Assembly (NCBI GenBank): GCA_016714745.1
Contig: JADKCG010000014.1
Location: forward strand, 1-64,000
DNA length: 64,000 bases
Reading direction: 5' to 3'
From: Elusimicrobiota bacterium
Lineage (GTDB): Bacteria; Elusimicrobiota; Elusimicrobia; FEN-1173
The first letter of the stretch is position 1. Every line of letters starts with the position of its first letter. A program made the translations under genes and the position numbers. Of this stretch, positions 1-8,835 are shown piece by piece. A model generated the notes under the pieces. The model worked only from the letters and a program-made list of their open reading frames with translations. It made no database searches and had not been told where the DNA came from.

Positions 1-1076
1 TTGAAGGAAGCCCGCAGGCGTTCGGTCAGAACCGATTTATCCACGGATTTCCAACCGGGGATATAGGCCTCGGCCTCGATGATCGGTTGAACCCCGTTCC
101 AACCCACGTTTTTGAGGGTGGTTCCAATGTTGCCGTTGAAATGGAGATAATCCGGATGGCTGTGGTAATCGAGCAGGTCGAACCCCTTGCTCTGCCAACG
201 GTGAATGGTATTTTCCGCCCCCAAGTCCGATATCCCCACCAAAGCGGTGGGGCGCACCGCCTTGATCATGTCGCGGAAAACAAGGAAAAAACTTTCCCCT
301 TGCCCGTAAAGGGTCTCGCGGCGTTGCCGGTAGGAGGGATCTTCCATGGCTTCGTCTTCCGAACGACCGTTGGTGTCCGGTTTCATGGAGACAAACTCGT
401 TGACCAATTGCCAGACAACCCTGTTTTCCCGAACCAAGCCCCATTGCCCGTAGGGCTGAGCCGGGTCATAGACGACTTTGAAAAATTTGTCTCGGAAGAG
501 ATTCAAAAATTGGGCGCGCTTGGGGTTGGCGGGATCAAAAATCTCGGGGTGTTCGCCCACACCGCCGATCCATTCCCCGTCGGCAATGCGAAAATCGAAA
601 AAGGTGAAAATAAGGCGGAACTTCACCTGTCGTTGTGATTCCACTTCTTCCACGATTCGGAGAAAAGCGTCCAGATCCGCGCGAAAGCGAGACTCATCGA
701 TGGAAATGTTCCCCGCCGCGTCAAAAAGGTTTCGCCCGTCGCCAAAAGGAGACATGATTCGAATTCCTTTTATGTTGTTGTCCGCGCACAGGTTCAACCA
801 ATCCCGCCACTTCTGAGATCCCCACGCCGAACTGAACCCAGAATGGTTATACCCCCATCCCGGAGGGACGCCCCCGATGGCCCACCCATAACTGAAATAG
901 TCGAAATGGACGTTCACCCCAGAGAACGCGAGAAAATCCACGTCGCTCACAGCCGGAGTCGGATCCGTGCGCCAGCCGACCGGAGGAGCCGCCACAACGG
1001 CCCCGCCCATCCATAAAATGAAGAAAAAAGATAAAACGCGACGGACGTCACGAAACCAGTCAAAAAGAATTTTCAT
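1..1076 (-). CDS. Secreted clan GH-A-like glycoside hydrolase (5' part only)
   Basis: Reads leftwards off the window edge; 358 residues are visible. Starts at ATG 1074-1076 with a GAGGAG ribosome site just before it. Residues 1-30 form a signal peptide with a long hydrophobic core, so the product is exported. The body looks like a TIM-barrel glycosidase: WQLVNEF ends in an Asn-Glu pair (Glu about 227), as in the acid/base of clan GH-A, and a later segment PIIEAEAYIPGW (about 330) is a candidate nucleophile strand. I cannot assign a GH family. The next upstream gene is a DUF4143 ATPase, so it probably has its own promoter, which I could not place. It fits the polysaccharide-degrading character of the window. 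Confidence 0.65.
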   Translation of the reverse strand, partial: MKILFDWFRDVRRVLSFFFILWMGGAVVAAPPVGWRTDPTPAVSDVDFLAFSGVNVHFDYFSYGWAIGGVPPGWGYNHSGFSSAWGSQKWRDWLNLCADNNIKGIRIMSPFGDGRNLFDAAGNISIDESRFRADLDAFLRIVEEVESQRQVKFRLIFTFFDFRIADGEWIGGVGEHPEIFDPANPKRAQFLNLFRDKFFKVVYDPAQPYGQWGLVRENRVVWQLVNEFVSMKPDTNGRSEDEAMEDPSYRQRRETLYGQGESFFLVFRDMIKAVRPTALVGISDLGAENTIHRWQSKGFDLLDYHSHPDYLHFNGNIGTTLKNVGWNGVQPIIEAEAYIPGWKSVDKSVLTERLRASF

Positions 1077-1337
1077 GGCAAGCGCTCCTCAAAAAATGAA
1101 ATCCGATTTCCACACAATGATCGCGAATTCCAGAGCTACCCGCCTACGCCTTTTTGACAGTTTTGGGGAGCAATATTCCCAGGAGTGTTCGGGAATTCAA
1201 CAATTCAGTTACTCCCCAGGTCCAGACCTTTCTCCCTCTCCCGCTCACGGGAGAGGGGCGGGGAGAGGGTGGGGGGTCCCGACGGTGAACCGATCGGAGA
1301 CCTGGGTAGTCACACAATTCACTCATCCTACGGATTT
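1077..1337. repeat. Intergenic spacer with CCCTCTCCC hairpin
   Basis: No gene is seen. Positions 1234-1243 and 1248-1257 form a perfect 10-bp inverted repeat (CCCTCTCCCG / CGGGAGAGGG, 4-nt loop). The same kind of sequence recurs at 30228-30253, so it is a dispersed intergenic hairpin. It could terminate the ATPase gene transcribed towards it, but no T-run follows. Confidence 0.5.
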
Positions 1338-2471
1338 CTAGGCGTTGAGAATGTCCGGCAGGCCCATAAGAAAATCCTTCAGGGGCCACACCTGGTGGGC
1401 TCCTTCCTGAAACCGCCGGTCCCCACCGTAAACCAAAAAAGTTTTCGCGTTCGGGTAATCCGTTCGAAAAGAGGAAAGTCCATGGAGGGATTTTCTGTCG
1501 TAACGCCTTCCGCGTTTAACCTCAATCCCAAAAAGGCCGCGGGGTCCGTAAAGAACGAAATCCACTTCGGTCCCATCGGAAGTACGCCAGTAGTAAATGC
1601 GATATCCCAACCCAAGAGCATCATTGATCGCGCGAATATTTTGGAAAAGAAGCGTCTCCGTGGCCGGGCCTTCCATTTCCTCGGGGGTATCCAGGGGACC
1701 GGAGGGACGAAGAGTCCGAAATACGCCCACATCAAAGAAGAAAAATTTAGAGTGGGACACCAAGCGCCTTTTCGCCTTTTTTGTAAAAACCGGAACGCGT
1801 TCGGCAATCAGTAAATCATCGAGGATAACAAAATAAGATTCAACCACTTTTCGATCCACTGAACATTCTCGGGCGACGGCGGATGTATTTAAAGGGCACG
1901 CCTGTGAAAAACTGGCCGCTTCCAAAAAACGGGCAAAAGACATCAGGTTGCGCGTCAAACCTTCCTGGCGAACCTCCTCGTCCAAATATGTTTTAACGTA
2001 AGTCGCCAGATAATCCTCAGCGTCTTTTGTTTGGGCCGATGGCAACAAACCAACCCGCAAGGCTTTGGATAAATCGAAATCAGCGCCCAATTCCACCGCC
2101 GACAATGGATGCATGGCCCGCGTGAGCGCCCGTCCGGCCAAGAGGTTGACACCTCCGGCTCGAAGTTTTCGTGCGCTTGACCCCGTCAACAAAAACTTTA
2201 TTTTCTTTTCCTCAATCAACCGATGGACCTCATTTAAGAGGGCAGGGATCCGTTGAATTTCGTCCACAACCACCCAGGGCTTGCCAAGGGGGATCATCGC
2301 TTCGAGCCTCTGGGGATCGGCCAGAAGAGAGGCGTATGTTCGAGATTCCAAGAGATCGATGCGAACAGCTTCAGGTAATACGGTTTTCGTCCAAGTGGTT
2401 TTTCCTGTCCCCCGCGGACCTAAAAGAAGCAGGGACCGGTCGGACGGCGGTGAATGTAATCTGGAATACAT
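1338..2471 (-). CDS. AAA+ ATPase with C-terminal DUF4143 domain (copy 1)
   Basis: A 377-residue protein of the AAA_14 plus DUF4143 family. Walker A is GPRGTGKTT (18-26), Walker B VVVDE (67-71) and the sensor segment LTGSSARKL (95-103). A winged-helix-like region lies near 175-225. The C-terminal part keeps the PD-(D/E)xK-like pattern EVDFVL...EVK (about 302-320). Family members are common in uncultured and archaeal genomes, and their function is not established. The start ATG lies six bases after a good -10 box, so the mRNA should be leaderless; the promoter sits inside an inverted repeat. Five other intact copies occur in this window, which argues for a self-contained, mobile or selfish unit rather than a part of any one pathway. 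Confidence 0.85.
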   Translation of the reverse strand: MYSRLHSPPSDRSLLLLGPRGTGKTTWTKTVLPEAVRIDLLESRTYASLLADPQRLEAMIPLGKPWVVVDEIQRIPALLNEVHRLIEEKKIKFLLTGSSARKLRAGGVNLLAGRALTRAMHPLSAVELGADFDLSKALRVGLLPSAQTKDAEDYLATYVKTYLDEEVRQEGLTRNLMSFARFLEAASFSQACPLNTSAVARECSVDRKVVESYFVILDDLLIAERVPVFTKKAKRRLVSHSKFFFFDVGVFRTLRPSGPLDTPEEMEGPATETLLFQNIRAINDALGLGYRIYYWRTSDGTEVDFVLYGPRGLFGIEVKRGRRYDRKSLHGLSSFRTDYPNAKTFLVYGGDRRFQEGAHQVWPLKDFLMGLPDILNA

Positions 2472-2505
2472 AACTCCATTTTACAGATATTTATGGAGTT
2501 GTCAA
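2469..2505 (-). promoter_or_regulatory. Promoter with overlapping inverted repeat, DUF4143 copy 1
   Basis: Read on the minus strand: -35 TTGACA (2505-2500), 16-bp spacer, -10 TAAAAT (2483-2478), six bases, then ATG (2471-2469). AACTCCAT (2472-2479) and ATGGAGTT (2493-2500) form perfect 8-bp arms 13 bp apart, covering the -10 and touching the start codon. This is what an autorepressor site would look like. No leader or ribosome site is possible if transcription starts seven bases after the -10. Confidence 0.7.
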
Positions 2506-2789
2506 TACCATATTTATGACCCAAAAGCTCCCGTAACTTTTTGTTGACCGACCTGAGGGCGTGGAAGACCCCAGAAAATCAAAAATCTTCCGGATACCTC
2601 TGTCTTGTGTCCGGCCGGTGACCTTTCACACGACGTTCTCATCCCTCCGGGGCGCCTGGCGCCCGTCAGGAACGGTCAGTGATTGTTGATCGGAACTATT
2701 TTCCCCCTTTTTACGCGCGCTCCGCCATTCCCACAGGGGCTTGGCTGAAAATCTTCCGTCGATCGGGAACCGGGCGGCGCCGGGCAAAT

Positions 2790-4091
2790 CTACCCGTAGG
2801 AGAGTTCCGCGGATAACCCCAAAATGCGCCTCCGCGCTTCCTCGAATTCCTGACGATACAGATACCCTTTCGACAATTTCAACCACATCGACCGCGACCG
2901 CCGCGCCACCACCCCCGCCAGTCGAATCAGCCGGAACCGCACCGTCTTGATCGTCAGTTTTTGCCAGCTCTCCGGCAACGCCAACTGCCGTGTCGCCGCA
3001 AACACCGTATACGCCAACAGCGCTACCTGAAAATACGCCGCGTTCGCCTGGATCAACCGGCACGGCAATTTCGATAAGCCAATTCCACCCGACAGTTCCT
3101 TGTTCACGTTCTCCGAGCCATCTTGTCGTGTCCGGTGGAACTGCATCACCACCCCCGCCGACCATCCGTCAAAGCTTGTCACAACCGCATGATATTCATA
3201 CGGGTCCTGGAACAAATCCGGCTCTTTTTTACGCCACCGAATCGCGATCATCCTCTGCGCTGGGACATCCGCGTCCCCGAACGCATGTACGGTCTCCGCC
3301 ATCTCCGTTTCCCGATTCTCCCACGCCCCGCCTTCGTAGCGTTTCCAGTCCCCCGCCGGAATGGACCGAATCACCTCCATCACCGCCTTGTCCTTGCGCG
3401 CCGTGATCGTGTAGTCCACCCCACCCCTCCTCAACTCCCGCACCACCCCCGCCTGAAACCCCGCGCTGTCCGATCTCAATCGGATCCTCATCCCTTGTAG
3501 CGCCGGGAGAACCCGTTTTATCAACCCCGCGAGGTTCCCCATCGGCGATGCGTTCCCCGCTCGAAACAATCCCGCCACCGGTGTTTTGATCTCCGCACAC
3601 GTCACCGCCACCGGATTGTATCCCCATTCCCCTTCATAGTTCATCTCCACATCCGATTTTTGCGACGTCAGAAAAAACGAGTCAATGTCTTACGTCACCC
3701 AGTTCAGCTTGATGGCGCGGATCAGTTTCACCGCGGTCGCCAACTGTATCCGCCCCAGTTGATGGATCGTTCGGTTCGTGAACCGTTTCAGAAATTTCCC
3801 CAATGTATTCGACGCGGGGAGTTCTCCCATGAGCTCCCGCAACCCTTCGTCTGAGGACATCAGGCTGACATCGTCCAGGGCCACCCCCCCTGATTGCAAA
3901 AGACCCATCAACGTAAAAACCGATTCCGCCGGGCGATACCCCCGCGCTCGTTCCTTCACCGGCAAGGCATTCAAGGCCTCTTCCAACCCCAGGCTCTTTG
4001 CCATTCCTAAGAGAAGCGGCACTCCCGCAAAAGAGGTCACCGCCTGTTTTGTCGTCGATAATTTGTATTGATCCAGCACGTTTAGTAACAT
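2790..4091 (-). pseudogene. IS1380-family transposase with in-frame stop
   Basis: The reading frame spans 434 codons, the usual length for an IS1380-type DDE transposase, but codon 134 is TAA (3690-3692). The frame continues without a shift on the other side: residues after the stop read DIDSFFLTSQ, where the first catalytic Asp (D-I-D) is expected, and further on RLRSDSAGFQ and VDYTITARKD match the family. One substitution therefore inactivates an otherwise well-kept gene. An inverted repeat (4098-4106 with 4124-4132) followed by a run of T lies just upstream. I found no convincing terminal inverted repeats, so the element ends are not defined; 2,506-2,789 is probably residual IS or spacer DNA with a 7-bp hairpin near 2,653. 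Confidence 0.75.
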
Positions 4092-4770
4092 CTTTTCACC
4101 TCGTCGTTCGGATTCGCGTCTGTCGACGAGGTATTTTTTTTTATCCCGAATCTTCCCGCTCTTCCTTTTTGGGAACGTCTCCCATTCGTGTGGTCATTCG
4201 ATGGATAATCGGGCGAGCAAAACTGCACAAAAGGATGCGGGTTAAAAAAAAGAGGGGGGGGGGCAGGTCCATCCTCTACACGCGCGATCGCGTGTCCGCC
4301 GGAGGGGCCTCAGACAGCCGATCGGGGATCGGTGGGCCTCGCGGGCAGACAGGATCTCACAGGCCTCCCCGCGGGTCGAAAGTCAAAGACGGAAGGCCCG
4401 GGCGACTTCCCCGCACGCGACCGGAGAATGCGCGACCACCCTCTCTCGCTTTCCATTTTTTGGCCGACGTTGATGGAAATCGGTTTCTCCACATCCAAAA
4501 CAGCCCCCTGGGCTTCAGGCGATCGACCCACACCCCTCTGCCGACCCTGCGGGGCACCTCTTCCGCCGACGGGTGAAGGATTCACCTCTTTGCCCTCTAC
4601 CTGGGATCCACAAATAAATCACACGAAATCCAGTTTTAGAGACCCTTCAAAAAATACCCCTCATTTTTCACCAATTTGGTGAAGCCTCCTCGCTCTTTTT
4701 CCCTCTGAGGAGCGGTTTTATCCGATTTTCTGGGCGGGGGACATGAACCAACAACTGGTTTAAAATCGTG

Positions 4771-4858
4771 TTATAATGGGCCACGGGAATCCTCCGTTGA
4801 TAAAATGAATTGTTCGCACAATCATTTTACCAATAACGGGGGATTCCCTTATTTTTTC
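4771..4858 (+). ncRNA. Possible small hairpin RNA with its own promoter
   Basis: An extended -10 (TGT then TATAAT, box near 4771-4776) is followed about eight bases later by a long imperfect inverted repeat: 4785-4812 pairs with 4819-4848 around a six-base loop (outer arms GGGAATCC / GGATTCCC). A T-rich tract (TTATTTTTT) follows directly. Promoter, stem and terminator-like tail make a compact unit of roughly 75 nt. No good -35 is visible. It could instead be a MITE or a bare terminator. Confidence 0.4.
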
Positions 4859-4974
4859 CCCGGACAGGTGTGTCTTGAGCCTGAAACTGGGCGGGTTTTG
4901 TTCTGTCGCATCAAAGCGGGACAAATGGGAAGGCAAAGGAGGACACCCCGGACGAGCATGAAAACCAACCCCGG

Positions 4975-5025
4975 ACAAGGAGGGAGCCTCTCAGGACTAT
5001 GTAACTGACGAGCAAAGCAGGTGCA
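4975..5025 (+). repeat. Dispersed repeat, copy 1 (partial)
   Basis: About 50 bp that match the reverse complement of 47584-47634, most clearly ACTGACGAGCAA followed by GCAGG. It ends where the inverted-repeat promoter of the DUF4143 gene begins. Confidence 0.6.
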
Positions 5026-5026
5026 T

Positions 5027-5091
5027 ATAAATTTATGGTATTTGATTCCATAAATATTGACAAATTTATGGAGTTCTGTTACAGTTATTCT
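5027..5091 (+). promoter_or_regulatory. Promoter and inverted repeat, DUF4143 copy 2
   Basis: ATTTATGG (5031-5038) and CCATAAAT (5048-5055) are perfect 8-bp arms; a third ATTTATGG follows at 5064-5071. TTGACA (5057-5062), a 17-bp spacer and TACAGT (5080-5085) give a promoter whose start point falls on ATG 5092, six bases after the -10. The string CCATAAATAT and the element TTTATGGAGTT are shared with the promoter of copy 1. Confidence 0.6.
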
Positions 5092-6219
5092 ATGATTCCT
5101 CGTTACTACGATGATTTAAATAAGGTTTTTCGTCCGCACCGGGTCTTGGTGATCTATGGCCCACGACGGGTGGGGAAGACCACTCTGCTTCAGCGTTTCC
5201 TGTCCCAGACCTCCCTTCGGACCAAACTGGATTCGGGCGATAATCTCCGGACCCAACTCCTCTTTGGATCACGGGATTTTAATTCCCTATTTGCCTTTGT
5301 GGAGGGCTACGACCTGCTGGCCATCGATGAAGCTCAGCGCATCCCCCACATCGGTGAAGCGCTCAAAATATTGACGGACCATCGCCCCGAATTGTCGATC
5401 ATTGCCACCGGATCTTCGTCTTTTGCTCTTTCCCAGGCCGTGGGGGAACCCCTGACGGGGCGGAAACATTTAATCACCCTTTACCCGATTGCTCAACTGG
5501 AACTGCTTTCCCAACTCAACAAACACGAGTTGAACGAACGATTGAATGAATTTCTCGTGTTCGGATCGTATCCCGACGTGGTGACCGCAAAAAGTGATCG
5601 GGCGAAACGGGAAGTGTTGGATGAACTGGTTGACTCTTATCTTCTGAAAGATATTTTTTCATTGGAACGATTGCGGGGATCCAGGGTTATCCTCGACCTT
5701 TTAAAGTTACTCTCCTTCCAGGTGGGCCAAGAAGTCTCGTGGAATGAGTTGGCCACCCATGTAAAGATGGACGTGAAGACCGTGGGGCGCTATTTGGATA
5801 TTCTCGAAAAGGCATTTGTGATTAAATCTTTGGGTGGGTTCAGTCGAAATTTGAGATCGGAAATAACTCAAAAACAGAAGTATTACTTTTTAGATAATGG
5901 GATTCGCAACGCCGTGATTGCCCAGTATCAGCCTCTTTCCGATCGCGCCGATGTGGGAGCGCTGTGGGAAAATTTCCTCTTTGTTGAACGGTTAAAGAAA
6001 AAATCCTACCACGCCATCTCCGGCCCCCATTACTTTTGGCGAACCTACTCTCAACAGGAGATCGACTTTGTGGAGGAACACAACGGAAAATTAAGCGCTT
6101 ATGAATGCAAGTGGTCTCCTCGTTCACAATCAACCTCACCCTCCGCATGGAAGGGCGCTTACCCCGAGGCCTCCTACCAGGTCATCCACCCGGGAAACTA
6201 TCTCGACTTCGTGACTTGA
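5092..6219 (+). CDS. AAA+ ATPase with DUF4143 domain (copy 2)
   Basis: A 375-residue protein when started at MIPRYYDD. The frame is open upstream to 5035, but that stretch overlaps the promoter, and the chosen ATG fits a leaderless transcript. Walker A is GPRRVGKTT, Walker B LLAIDEAQR and the sensor segment ATGSSSF. The C-terminal nuclease-like pattern is EIDFVEE...YECK. It is more divergent than the other copies (Arg-Val replaces Gly-Thr in the Walker A loop). A member of the dispersed repeat family flanks it on each side (4975-5025 and 6281-6340), which is a hint of past mobility. Confidence 0.82.
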   Translation: MIPRYYDDLNKVFRPHRVLVIYGPRRVGKTTLLQRFLSQTSLRTKLDSGDNLRTQLLFGSRDFNSLFAFVEGYDLLAIDEAQRIPHIGEALKILTDHRPELSIIATGSSSFALSQAVGEPLTGRKHLITLYPIAQLELLSQLNKHELNERLNEFLVFGSYPDVVTAKSDRAKREVLDELVDSYLLKDIFSLERLRGSRVILDLLKLLSFQVGQEVSWNELATHVKMDVKTVGRYLDILEKAFVIKSLGGFSRNLRSEITQKQKYYFLDNGIRNAVIAQYQPLSDRADVGALWENFLFVERLKKKSYHAISGPHYFWRTYSQQEIDFVEEHNGKLSAYECKWSPRSQSTSPSAWKGAYPEASYQVIHPGNYLDFVT

Positions 6220-6280
6220 CGTTTCGGCCAGGGAGAGTCAGTTACCCCCACCTTCAAGATGTGCTTTTTTAGGCTTTCCC

Positions 6281-6340
6281 CTCGCGCCTTGGCTCGGCTC
6301 AAAATCCACGCGACCAAATGAACCGGTTATTTCCAGCGCC
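6281..6340 (+). repeat. Dispersed repeat, copy 2
   Basis: CTCGCGCCTTGGCTC followed by GCTCAAAATCCAC is nearly identical to 48814-48846. The similarity then decays but keeps GTTATTTCCAGCGCC versus TTTATTTCTGCGCGG. It lies between the stop of DUF4143 copy 2 and the end of the GH144-like gene. Confidence 0.6.
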
Positions 6341-6366
6341 TAACCTCCACGAAAGAGCGGGGTTTC

Positions 6367-8835
6367 TTACCTCTGAACAACCAGCGTGAGGGTTTGGGTG
6401 GTGTTATCGACGCGGGCAATGTAGACGTCGCTGGGGACGGAGTCGCCTGACGTGGTGGTGCCGTCCCACTGGGCGGAACCGTAGGCGTCCGCCGCCAGGG
6501 AACGGACGGGAACGCCGGAAAAAGTGTAGAGGTTGACGCGGGCACCGGGAAGCAGGCCTGAAATAGTAACAGCTCGGTGCCCCTGGGAAGGGCGGAACGG
6601 GTTGGGGAAGGCTTTCACGCCCGTGTCTCCATCCGTGTCCGCGATCATCTCGCGAAGAACATAGGCGGCCCCAGCGCGGTCTTCACCGTAAAAACGCACA
6701 TACCGCGCCTGGACCGGATCAAACCGAAGGGTTTCCAGAACTGCGCCGGATCCGCCGCTCTGTTCCGCCGCGGTCATCCATTGCTCCCCATCCTGCGAGA
6801 CTTGAATCTTGTAGCGCCGAGGCCGGGCCTCGGTCCATTCCAACCGGACACGGCTGATCGTCCGTTCGCTTCCCAGAAAAACACGAAGCCATTGAGGATC
6901 GTATTCGGCGGATTCCCAGGCGGTGGCGGGATTATTATCAAATGCAAAGGAAGGCGGCTGAAGTGCCGTTGAGGCGTGATGAACCGATGGGCCACCGTTC
7001 ATCCCGATCGCGCTTAACGCCGCCTGGGCGTGAGCGCTGGCCATAAAACGCGCGCGGGGCATGCCGGTCCGATAATTCTCAATCGCGAGAATGGCCGCCG
7101 CGTAGTCCAGGCCATCGCCCCTACCGGCGCGATACTCCTGGCTCACATTAAACCCATCGCAAAATCCGTGTCGCCCCAAAATGTGGTGTTTATACTGGAA
7201 AAACATATGCCGCACAGCCGCCATGGATTCTGTCGGGGTTAACGGGAGCGAGAGCAGTGCGGCGTTGGGGTCCACCGTGCCGTCCGGAACGCCGTTCGGG
7301 TTCGGTTCGGGGCCATACAACCGATACACGTCCCCCGGCCCGTAAGCGCCTGAGAGCCCCCATCGGTCTGGGGAGTACCGGCCGGAGGGATCCGCCAGGC
7401 ACGCCCGGCGATTGACCTCGGTGGCGCGGCGGGCCATCTCAAAATAATCAATCCCATAGGAATCTTGGCGGGACCGCAAATCGAAGAACAGGTGGGGATA
7501 CTGATTTTGGGACAGGGCGGGGGCGTGAAGAACGTCCTCGTTAAAAAGGGATAACCAAGGACGGCCCATGTTGAGAAAAACCGATGCCGGGACAGGCACG
7601 GTCGGCGCGCCGACAGCGGCCAAGTCCACAAGGAGTGTCTCGGAATAATCTTCCCACCATTCGGCGCGGAAAAATCCGGCGGGGTCCGCGCTGGGGATCA
7701 CAAAATCGGCGTCCCCGGTCGGGCGCCAACTCTTCGCGATCGCTAAATTGTTTCCTGAATCATCGATCCCCGCACGCGCACGGTTTAGCCACCAGGTCCA
7801 TTCCATCCCACCATCCAAATTTATAATTCGTTGGAGGATCGTGGGATCCGCATCGCGGAAATATTCCCCCGCCTGAATGGCTCCCACTATAAAAAGCGCC
7901 GATTCCAAGGACGACACTTCCGCCCCGGCACGAACGGCGCCGGTATCGCGGACATAACGATCGTAAGGGAATCCCCGCACGCGTGCCGAAGGGGGTTCGA
8001 TCGTGGCGAGGGTATGTTTGATGCGATCCATGGCCTCGCCGGCAGAGATCCACCCGCGGGAGGCCGCCACGGCCATGACGGACATGCCCAGCCCCGAGAC
8101 CGCTAAACCGCCCTCATCGTATGTTTCCGGCATCCAATTGACCAAAGAAACCGGGGTGAGCCCAGTGGTCAGGCTCGTGTGGTTCGCGAAATAGTAATAC
8201 ATGCGCTTCTCCAGAAAATCGAGAAGGCTATCGTCCGAAACATCCACCGCTTTCACTTCGATGCCCGCGATCATCGCATTGTCCGCCTTCACTTCGGGGA
8301 AGGTGATGTCCAATTGTTCGTCGGTGACGACAGCTCCGAACACATGATCATCCGCGGTGTCCGCGCCGACGTGGGCGAAGACGTCGTGGTCGTCCAGCAC
8401 GGGGATTCCCTCCACCGCCACGTCGAACACGCGCGCACCCGCCATGGTGTGGGTCGTTTCGGCAAAAAGAAGTTTCACCTGGTACAGGCCGTTGGGAAGA
8501 CGCAGACGGTAGCCCATCGTTGTCTGGCCATACCGGTGGGTTTGATAAACAAAGGTCCGAGAAGATCCCACGATCACCTGACTGGAACTGGCCCGTTGCC
8601 CATGGTCGTATCCCCAACGGTAATTGGCGGAAAAAAGTTCGTCCTGTAACCATAGATTTCCGTCTGAATCGCTGGGATGGGCCGTGGTGTCCTGGGGAAA
8701 AGGCGGCAGATTTTCCGTCCCACAATCCAGCCGCCAGACTTCTTCGCCCGAACGGGAAGAAACAGAAAGTTCCGCACAGACCCAGGGGGGTAGCAGGAGC
8801 AACAAATAAACAAGAAATTTAAACGGGTGGTTCAT
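6367..8835 (-). CDS. Secreted GH144-like glucanase with malectin, F5/8 C and FlgD-like domains
   Basis: An 822-residue modular protein. A signal peptide (1-21) is followed by a malectin-like domain (about 30-190), a glycoamylase-like catalytic domain (about 205-625, PF10091 type, as in GH144 beta-1,2-glucanases), a discoidin/F5-8 C carbohydrate-binding domain (about 630-735) and a C-terminal FlgD-like Ig domain beginning near FPNPFRPS. The catalytic assignment rests on segments such as YDRYVRDTG, GIDYFEMARRA and WGLSGAYGPGD. Substrate specificity is inferred. Its start overlaps the stop of the PorV-like gene by four bases (ATGA), so it is the last gene of a five-gene cluster that includes a two-component system. 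It probably acts outside the cell on a cyclic or linear glucan. Confidence 0.75.
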   Translation of the reverse strand: MNHPFKFLVYLLLLLPPWVCAELSVSSRSGEEVWRLDCGTENLPPFPQDTTAHPSDSDGNLWLQDELFSANYRWGYDHGQRASSSQVIVGSSRTFVYQTHRYGQTTMGYRLRLPNGLYQVKLLFAETTHTMAGARVFDVAVEGIPVLDDHDVFAHVGADTADDHVFGAVVTDEQLDITFPEVKADNAMIAGIEVKAVDVSDDSLLDFLEKRMYYYFANHTSLTTGLTPVSLVNWMPETYDEGGLAVSGLGMSVMAVAASRGWISAGEAMDRIKHTLATIEPPSARVRGFPYDRYVRDTGAVRAGAEVSSLESALFIVGAIQAGEYFRDADPTILQRIINLDGGMEWTWWLNRARAGIDDSGNNLAIAKSWRPTGDADFVIPSADPAGFFRAEWWEDYSETLLVDLAAVGAPTVPVPASVFLNMGRPWLSLFNEDVLHAPALSQNQYPHLFFDLRSRQDSYGIDYFEMARRATEVNRRACLADPSGRYSPDRWGLSGAYGPGDVYRLYGPEPNPNGVPDGTVDPNAALLSLPLTPTESMAAVRHMFFQYKHHILGRHGFCDGFNVSQEYRAGRGDGLDYAAAILAIENYRTGMPRARFMASAHAQAALSAIGMNGGPSVHHASTALQPPSFAFDNNPATAWESAEYDPQWLRVFLGSERTISRVRLEWTEARPRRYKIQVSQDGEQWMTAAEQSGGSGAVLETLRFDPVQARYVRFYGEDRAGAAYVLREMIADTDGDTGVKAFPNPFRPSQGHRAVTISGLLPGARVNLYTFSGVPVRSLAADAYGSAQWDGTTTSGDSVPSDVYIARVDNTTQTLTLVVQR

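Larger units (their letters stand above)
4092..5026. other. Gene-poor stretch upstream of DUF4143 copy 2
   Basis: No convincing coding sequence. It holds an inverted repeat with a T-run (4098-4142), a G-run near 4253, a possible hairpin RNA (4771-4858) and part of a dispersed repeat (4975-5025). The remaining 4,150-4,760 shows nothing I can name. Confidence 0.5.

Noticed and set aside
37..638. Open frames on both strands at the left edge
   Set aside because: They are shadows of the partial glycosidase, whose frame has a signal peptide, ribosome site and catalytic motifs.
4310..4585. Arg/Pro-rich open frames between 4,250 and 4,690
   Set aside because: Composition is typical of non-coding GC-rich DNA on both strands, with no ribosome site or recognisable family.
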